Source: Desulfobacterales bacterium (lineage in GTDB: Bacteria; Desulfobacterota; Desulfobacteria; Desulfobacterales; JAUWMJ01). From it: DNA of 9,369 nt. The DNA lies in the NCBI GenBank assembly GCA_030613225.1, contig JAUWMJ010000081.1, positions 1 to 9,369 of the forward strand, written 5' to 3'. The translations under genes and the position numbers were made by a program. The notes under the pieces were generated by a model. It saw only the letters and a program-made list of their open reading frames with translations. It searched no databases and was not told where the DNA came from. Shown here one piece after another: positions 6,149-9,369 of this stretch (the stretch's first letter is position 1; every line of letters begins with the position of its first letter).

Positions 6149-6320
6149 TGGCGCCATCGGTGATACTTTTTGCGAGACCGTCAAGCTTGAAGAGGATGTA
6201 GTTGTTTGAAGCTTGGTTAAAGCAAAAGCAGCCCACCTAACCCGCGGCACATGCATCCGATCAGGCTACGCCCACTAAAATCGGCGACCTCACGCACCTT
6301 CAGCGAGCTTTCTATCTTTC
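6149..6320. other. GC-richer non-coding stretch, no gene recognised
   Basis: Frames here are broken by stops and no family likeness was found. The composition resembles the hydrolase remnant rather than the neighbouring intact genes, so it belongs to the same debris zone. CACCTAACCCG near 6236 and the surrounding CCGCGG and ATGCAT palindromes were considered as possible recombination-site remains, but no paired inverted repeat supports this. Confidence 0.4.
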
Positions 6321-6569
6321 GTCAAACTGCGCATTAAATTCAAAGATGCCCTGTATCACGTTGAGACCTTTGAAAAATATCAACCACCCCAGTACGACCT
6401 GCCAAACCTACAAGGCAGGAATATATTGAATATTTCGAGGATAGCGCTGATGCTTCACTTCGTGTCACTAAAGTGCTGAAATTTGAGCCTGACGTCCCAC
6501 CGATGGCGCGAGACAGATAAGCGCAGACTTCGTATTTTTGTCTTGATGAACAACCATTACCATCTGCTG
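6321..6569 (+). pseudogene. Scattered remnants of a REP-associated tyrosine (HUH/Y1) transposase
   Basis: Two short translated pieces match hallmarks of RAYT transposases (IS200-like Y1 domain). At 6321-6362 the frame reads VKLRIKFKDALYHV, like the family's N-terminal 'PLRIEFPGALYHV'. At 6528-6569 it reads LRIFVLMNNHYHLL, like 'YVLMDNHYHLL', which carries the metal-binding His-x-His pair. About 165 bases separate them, and this intervening stretch has a different character, with stops in the transposase frames. The downstream part with the catalytic Tyr is absent: a TGA follows immediately. The call rests on short motifs in the correct order and is moderately sure. The gene is dead. Confidence 0.55.
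6363..6520 (+). mobile_element. Possible insertion-element fragment inside the RAYT remnant
   Basis: Immediately after the first RAYT piece the sequence changes to GAGACCTTTGAAAAATATCA, which looks like the end of an insertion element. A frame from 6374 then reads 48 codons (TTPVRPAKPTRQEYIEYF, then EDSADASLRVTKVLKFEPDV) to TAA at 6518, resembling the start of a transposase-like protein that I cannot name. The second RAYT piece resumes just after it. The arrangement suggests an element that inserted into the RAYT gene and was later trimmed. No terminal repeat pair or target duplication was confirmed. Confidence 0.3.
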
Positions 6570-6769
6570 TGAGATTGAAATAAACATTAAGATAGATGGA
6601 TAATAATACCATCAGCGATTCATCCGCTTATGGCAAGAGCATGAAACATCAGTGTCACACTATCGAGACATAAAGATAGAAAAGACCCGATGATAGATAA
6701 CCATATGCAGTTAGGCTTAAAAAACTTTATCGGTCTTGACAGAGGAAATGCCGATATTATTAATTTGAT
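6570..6769. other. Intergenic tail of the debris zone, no gene recognised
   Basis: Short open stretches exist on the plus strand, for example around 6619-6690 and from the ATG at 6703. None has a ribosome site or family likeness. The cytochrome b gene on the other strand ends at 6770. No convincing GC-stem plus T-run terminator for it was found here. Confidence 0.4.
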
Positions 6770-7414
6770 TTAATTCTTTCTGGTTGCCTTGGTTTCCCAG
6801 TCTGCAATCTCGGTTGTTTCGTAAATTTCTTCCCAACCTGTAATCATTCCAGAAATATGGCTGAAAAGAGAATGGCCGGTGGTTGTCATATAAAGGTGGA
6901 TTACCAGGAAATTTAAAAGAAAGAGCGCAATCAACGTGTGTATTACAGCTAAAATCGACAGGGGCAGGATTCCCAGCATATCATTATACAGGTAGTATAA
7001 AAGCCCTGTAACCATTTGTACCGGGAGCAGCATGGCTGAAATGCCCAGATAGGCCAATCGTTGCAACGGGTTGTGCTTAGCACCTTTTGATTTTTGAATC
7101 GGGTGGGGTTTGCCTTGAAAAATACCCCAGGAATAGTAGAGGATAACTGAAAAGAGTTTTTTCGTTGTTGGAATATACTGCTTCCATTCCCCTGTTGTAA
7201 ACAACCAGAACACAAAAAAGGCAAATAGAATCAGCCAGGACAGACCAACAAAATTATGGATGTTGACCGCCGTCTGAAAGCCAAACAGTTTGTATGTTCC
7301 ATGAATTTCAAGTCCGGTGACGCTCAGGCAGATGATCATAAACGACTGGAGCCAGTGCCAGAAACGTTCATATCTTGTGTAAAGATAAATTTTTATTATT
7401 TTTTTATCTTTCAT
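6770..7414 (-). CDS. Cytochrome b561-type membrane subunit of the octaheme operon
   Basis: The 214-residue integral membrane protein is of the bacterial cytochrome b561 / Ni-Fe hydrogenase cytochrome b group. Four hydrophobic helices are visible: about 17-37, 53-73, 117-142 and 151-175. Likely heme-b ligands are His20 (RFWHWLQ), His53 (NIHNFVG), His159 (VIHTL) and His173 (VIHLYMTTTGHS), giving two bis-His hemes across the membrane. It should take electrons from menaquinol and hand them to a periplasmic partner. The start codon directly follows the TAA of the octaheme gene (no spacer), and an AAGGAG ribosome site seven bases upstream lies inside that gene's end. The two are therefore translated together and very probably form one complex. 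Confidence 0.88.
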   Translation of the reverse strand: MKDKKIIKIYLYTRYERFWHWLQSFMIICLSVTGLEIHGTYKLFGFQTAVNIHNFVGLSWLILFAFFVFWLFTTGEWKQYIPTTKKLFSVILYYSWGIFQGKPHPIQKSKGAKHNPLQRLAYLGISAMLLPVQMVTGLLYYLYNDMLGILPLSILAVIHTLIALFLLNFLVIHLYMTTTGHSLFSHISGMITGWEEIYETTEIADWETKATRKN

Positions 7415-9046
7415 TTAATTCTCCTTGCCGTTTCGTGTAAAGAACCGTCCGATACCATGGAGAAATACACCAGCCAGGGCACCAAAGACCGAGAGCCATC
7501 CGATGATATCAATCAGGTCTGATTTGTCTCTTCCGGGCAGATACAGTCCTGTAATATCGGCAAGCCTGGAGTTTTCCCTGATATGACATTCCGTACAGTT
7601 CAAAGCATTTTCCTTGGGTGCCACCATGTGGGTGATGGGAAATGCATAGGTTGTTTCCACGTAGTCGAATTCTCCTGAATAGGGGATACCAAGCGTCTTA
7701 TTGCCGTATTCAATGGCATCATTCATATCAAATGTTGTCCAGAAACCGCGTTTCCCTGAAAGCATGGGTGCCAGAAGTTTTTTGTGAATTTTATCATAGG
7801 GTTGCTTTCCCCGGTGAATTTTAAACGGAAAGATGCGGGCTTCCGGATCAGTTTTGTCGCCAACCGGATGGCTGACTTTTACAATTTGTGCCGGGTCAAT
7901 TATATCATTTGCAGTTGTACTGGTCAGGGAACCATTGAACCAGAAATATTCAGGCATTACATTCTTTTCCCATTTGAATTCCCCTTTGATGGATTTGTAA
8001 ACCGGTTTTCCAAAGGGGCCTTTTTCAATATAAGGTTTGCCGTCTTTCAGTTTTCCGGCTTTGGTCCAGTCCCACCACATCTTTGTGGGATTTACTCTCG
8101 CGTATTTCGGAATATGACATGCCTGACAGGAAACCACATCCGTATGATCGTTCATTTTTGAATCATTTTTATGGGGCTCGCTGCTGTGGCAGGAAACACA
8201 GGTGATTTTCGGTGCCAGGTCATCTTCAAGCAGGCTTTTTCGTGTTTCAACAGCAGGATTTGTATAGATCCTGCCGGCAATGTGGTGATCAACCGTGGTG
8301 TGACACCGGGTACAGGAAAAGTTCTTTCCGTCAGTGCCCATATGTACATCAAGCATCCGGTTCGGCTTTGTTAAAGAGGTGTCAAGATCGCCGTGTTTCA
8401 CGCCATCGCCGCCGCCTCCTTTAAAATGACATTCACCGCAATTTTTTCTCGTGGGAAACGTCACTTTGGTGATCGCCTGTTTGATTTCCTGCTGGATATC
8501 TTTCACCATCTCATTGGTTTCAGGATCGTTATCTTCTGAAAATGCTTTAATGTCTCCAAAGGCTTCATTAAAATTAAATCCCGATGAATTATGGCATTTC
8601 AGACAATTGACTTCGCCTTTCACTCCTTTTTTATTCCAGCTGACATGGCATTTCAGGCAGCCTTTATCTTCCATGGCATTTCCTGAAATACAAAAATTAT
8701 TCACCGAATAACCAGCCTTGCCGTATCGAATATCGCTCTTGTCCCCTGAAGCAAGCCAGGTCCAGTGAATTGTTTTATGGAACTGGGTCGCAGCTTCGGA
8801 ATGGCAGGATAAACAGGCTCTGGTGATTTCTTCTCCTGAGGTGAAGTCTTTGTTTAAAGCCTCAACTATTGCATGGTCTATCGTACTCCACCGTTTACTC
8901 CCTTTAACTGCCTGTTTGGCCAGTTTCCGCCCCAAAGCTTCTTCGCCGTTTTCCAGTGTCGATGCAAAGGCAGCCTGAAAGGAGCAAAAGAAAGCTGTCA
9001 CAGCAATCACTGTAAGACAGCACTTTAAAAAATACCGTGGTGTCAT
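7415..9046 (-). CDS. Octaheme c-type cytochrome, tetrathionate reductase (Otr) family
   Basis: The 543-residue precursor begins with a Sec signal peptide (MTPRYFLKCC..., hydrophobic to about 27, likely cut after AFA at 28). Exactly eight CXXCH heme sites follow, at 78, 130, 148, 203, 245, 283, 307 and 484, the number and uneven layout of the Otr family. The wide gap before the last site is part of that layout. The C-terminus has a membrane helix (about 511-534) followed by basic residues, so the protein is anchored on the periplasmic side, unlike soluble Shewanella Otr. Otr reduces tetrathionate, and also nitrite and hydroxylamine in vitro; the true substrate here is unknown. The start at 9046 is chosen for GGAG six bases upstream and the best signal peptide; ATGs at 9073, 9058 and 9052 lengthen the N-terminus without a better site. 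It is cotranscribed with cytochrome b downstream. Confidence 0.9.
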   Translation of the reverse strand: MTPRYFLKCCLTVIAVTAFFCSFQAAFASTLENGEEALGRKLAKQAVKGSKRWSTIDHAIVEALNKDFTSGEEITRACLSCHSEAATQFHKTIHWTWLASGDKSDIRYGKAGYSVNNFCISGNAMEDKGCLKCHVSWNKKGVKGEVNCLKCHNSSGFNFNEAFGDIKAFSEDNDPETNEMVKDIQQEIKQAITKVTFPTRKNCGECHFKGGGGDGVKHGDLDTSLTKPNRMLDVHMGTDGKNFSCTRCHTTVDHHIAGRIYTNPAVETRKSLLEDDLAPKITCVSCHSSEPHKNDSKMNDHTDVVSCQACHIPKYARVNPTKMWWDWTKAGKLKDGKPYIEKGPFGKPVYKSIKGEFKWEKNVMPEYFWFNGSLTSTTANDIIDPAQIVKVSHPVGDKTDPEARIFPFKIHRGKQPYDKIHKKLLAPMLSGKRGFWTTFDMNDAIEYGNKTLGIPYSGEFDYVETTYAFPITHMVAPKENALNCTECHIRENSRLADITGLYLPGRDKSDLIDIIGWLSVFGALAGVFLHGIGRFFTRNGKEN

Positions 9047-9083
9047 GGGCATCTCCATGGGTTTATAAAACATTTTTCATAAT

Positions 9084-9369
9084 TTATTGGCATTTTGCAG
9101 GTGTGGGTGAATCTGCAGCATGATGATAGAAATATGAATTAATATCAAGAATATCTTTATCAGGAAGTTCTGCCCAATTGCCCTTGCAGCCTAATTCATC
9201 AAATTTTTTGTTTTCAAAAATCTCTTTCCATTGTTTCAATGTTTTATCCGCCGGGCTCATTTTAGTGGTTTTGGATTCAACCTCACCAGTTGCCGCACAG
9301 GCTTTATATACTTTTCGATAGGTGTATTTGCCTTTTCTTTTATTGCCGTCAGGTCCTTCGGAAGCAAAC
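9084..9369 (-). CDS. Small exported protein upstream of octaheme cytochrome, 5' end outside window
   Basis: The last 94 residues are visible. The first ones, FASEGPDGNKRKGKYTY, look like the end of a signal peptide (cleavage after FA/S) followed by the mature start, so little of the mature protein is missing. The body is hydrophilic and ends DSPTPAKCQ. Its pattern 'GKYTYRKVYKACAATG... MSPADKTLKQWKEIFE ... LPDKDILDINSYFYHHAADSP' resembles small monoheme cytochromes with one CXXCH followed by a helical domain. Here, however, the expected site reads YKACA, with both the first Cys and the His absent. Three cysteines remain (24, 61 and 93 of the visible part). The stop lies 37 bases before the octaheme start, so it is probably the same operon. 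It may be a heme-less accessory protein. Family likeness is from memory and moderate. Confidence 0.65.
   Translation of the reverse strand, partial: FASEGPDGNKRKGKYTYRKVYKACAATGEVESKTTKMSPADKTLKQWKEIFENKKFDELGCKGNWAELPDKDILDINSYFYHHAADSPTPAKCQ

Noticed and set aside
5858..6256. Minus-strand reading frame of 132 codons
   Set aside because: It lies opposite the alpha/beta-hydrolase remnant, whose plus-strand translation is clearly recognisable; the low-complexity Arg/Ser-rich product is typical of an antisense shadow.
6230..6290. Possible integron attC-like site (CACCTAACCCG with nearby palindromes)
   Set aside because: No complementary core site at a suitable distance and no integrase or cassette structure were seen.
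6340..6612. Minus-strand reading frame of 90 codons
   Set aside because: It is opposite the transposase scraps, whose plus-strand pieces show known motifs; there is no credible ribosome site or domain.

Overview
The window looks like an accessory stretch of chromosome from an anaerobic, probably sulfur-cycling Desulfobacterota-type bacterium. This is inferred from the octaheme cytochrome c / cytochrome b operon at the right end, from a CACAGAG-type inverted-repeat element of a kind I associate with that group, and from AT-rich coding sequence with strong GGAG ribosome sites. No rRNA or tRNA is present to fix the taxonomy.

Left part (1-1868). The window opens inside an insertion sequence whose transposase belongs to the IS630/Tc1/mariner group. 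Its catalytic spacing is unusually long (82 residues between the second Asp and the Glu), and it resembles transposases I know mainly from eukaryotes. The right end of the element appears to lie at the TA at 749-750. There it interrupts a minus-strand gene of which only the first ~40 codons remain. Next comes an intact minus-strand GIY-YIG nuclease-family gene with a repeat- and palindrome-rich upstream region.

Middle part (2304-5861). A compact minus-strand operon encodes a 95-residue protein of unknown function, a DUF2779 protein (Cas4-like PD-(D/E)XK nuclease with a four-cysteine cluster, fused to a DnaQ-like DEDD exonuclease), and a MraZ-like double SpoVT/AbrB DNA-binding protein whose start codon overlaps the nuclease stop. 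Divergent from it is a WYL-domain transcription regulator. Between them lie a 133-bp MITE-like inverted repeat and an operator-like palindrome. A two-nuclease-domain protein, a DNA-binding partner and a WYL regulator beside mobile DNA is the most suggestive candidate for an undescribed DNA-processing or defence module. That function is inference.

Debris zone (about 5862-6769). Directly after the WYL gene are the C-terminal tail of an alpha/beta hydrolase and two scraps of a REP-associated tyrosine transposase, apparently split by a fragment of another element. There is no intact gene.

Right part (6770-9369). A minus-strand respiratory operon encodes a small exported protein (partial, 5' end outside the window), a periplasmic octaheme c-type cytochrome of the tetrathionate-reductase (Otr) type with a C-terminal membrane anchor, and a four-helix cytochrome b561-type membrane subunit. 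Together they could pass electrons from quinol through cytochrome b to the octaheme enzyme. The small upstream protein lacks any CXXCH heme site in the visible part.
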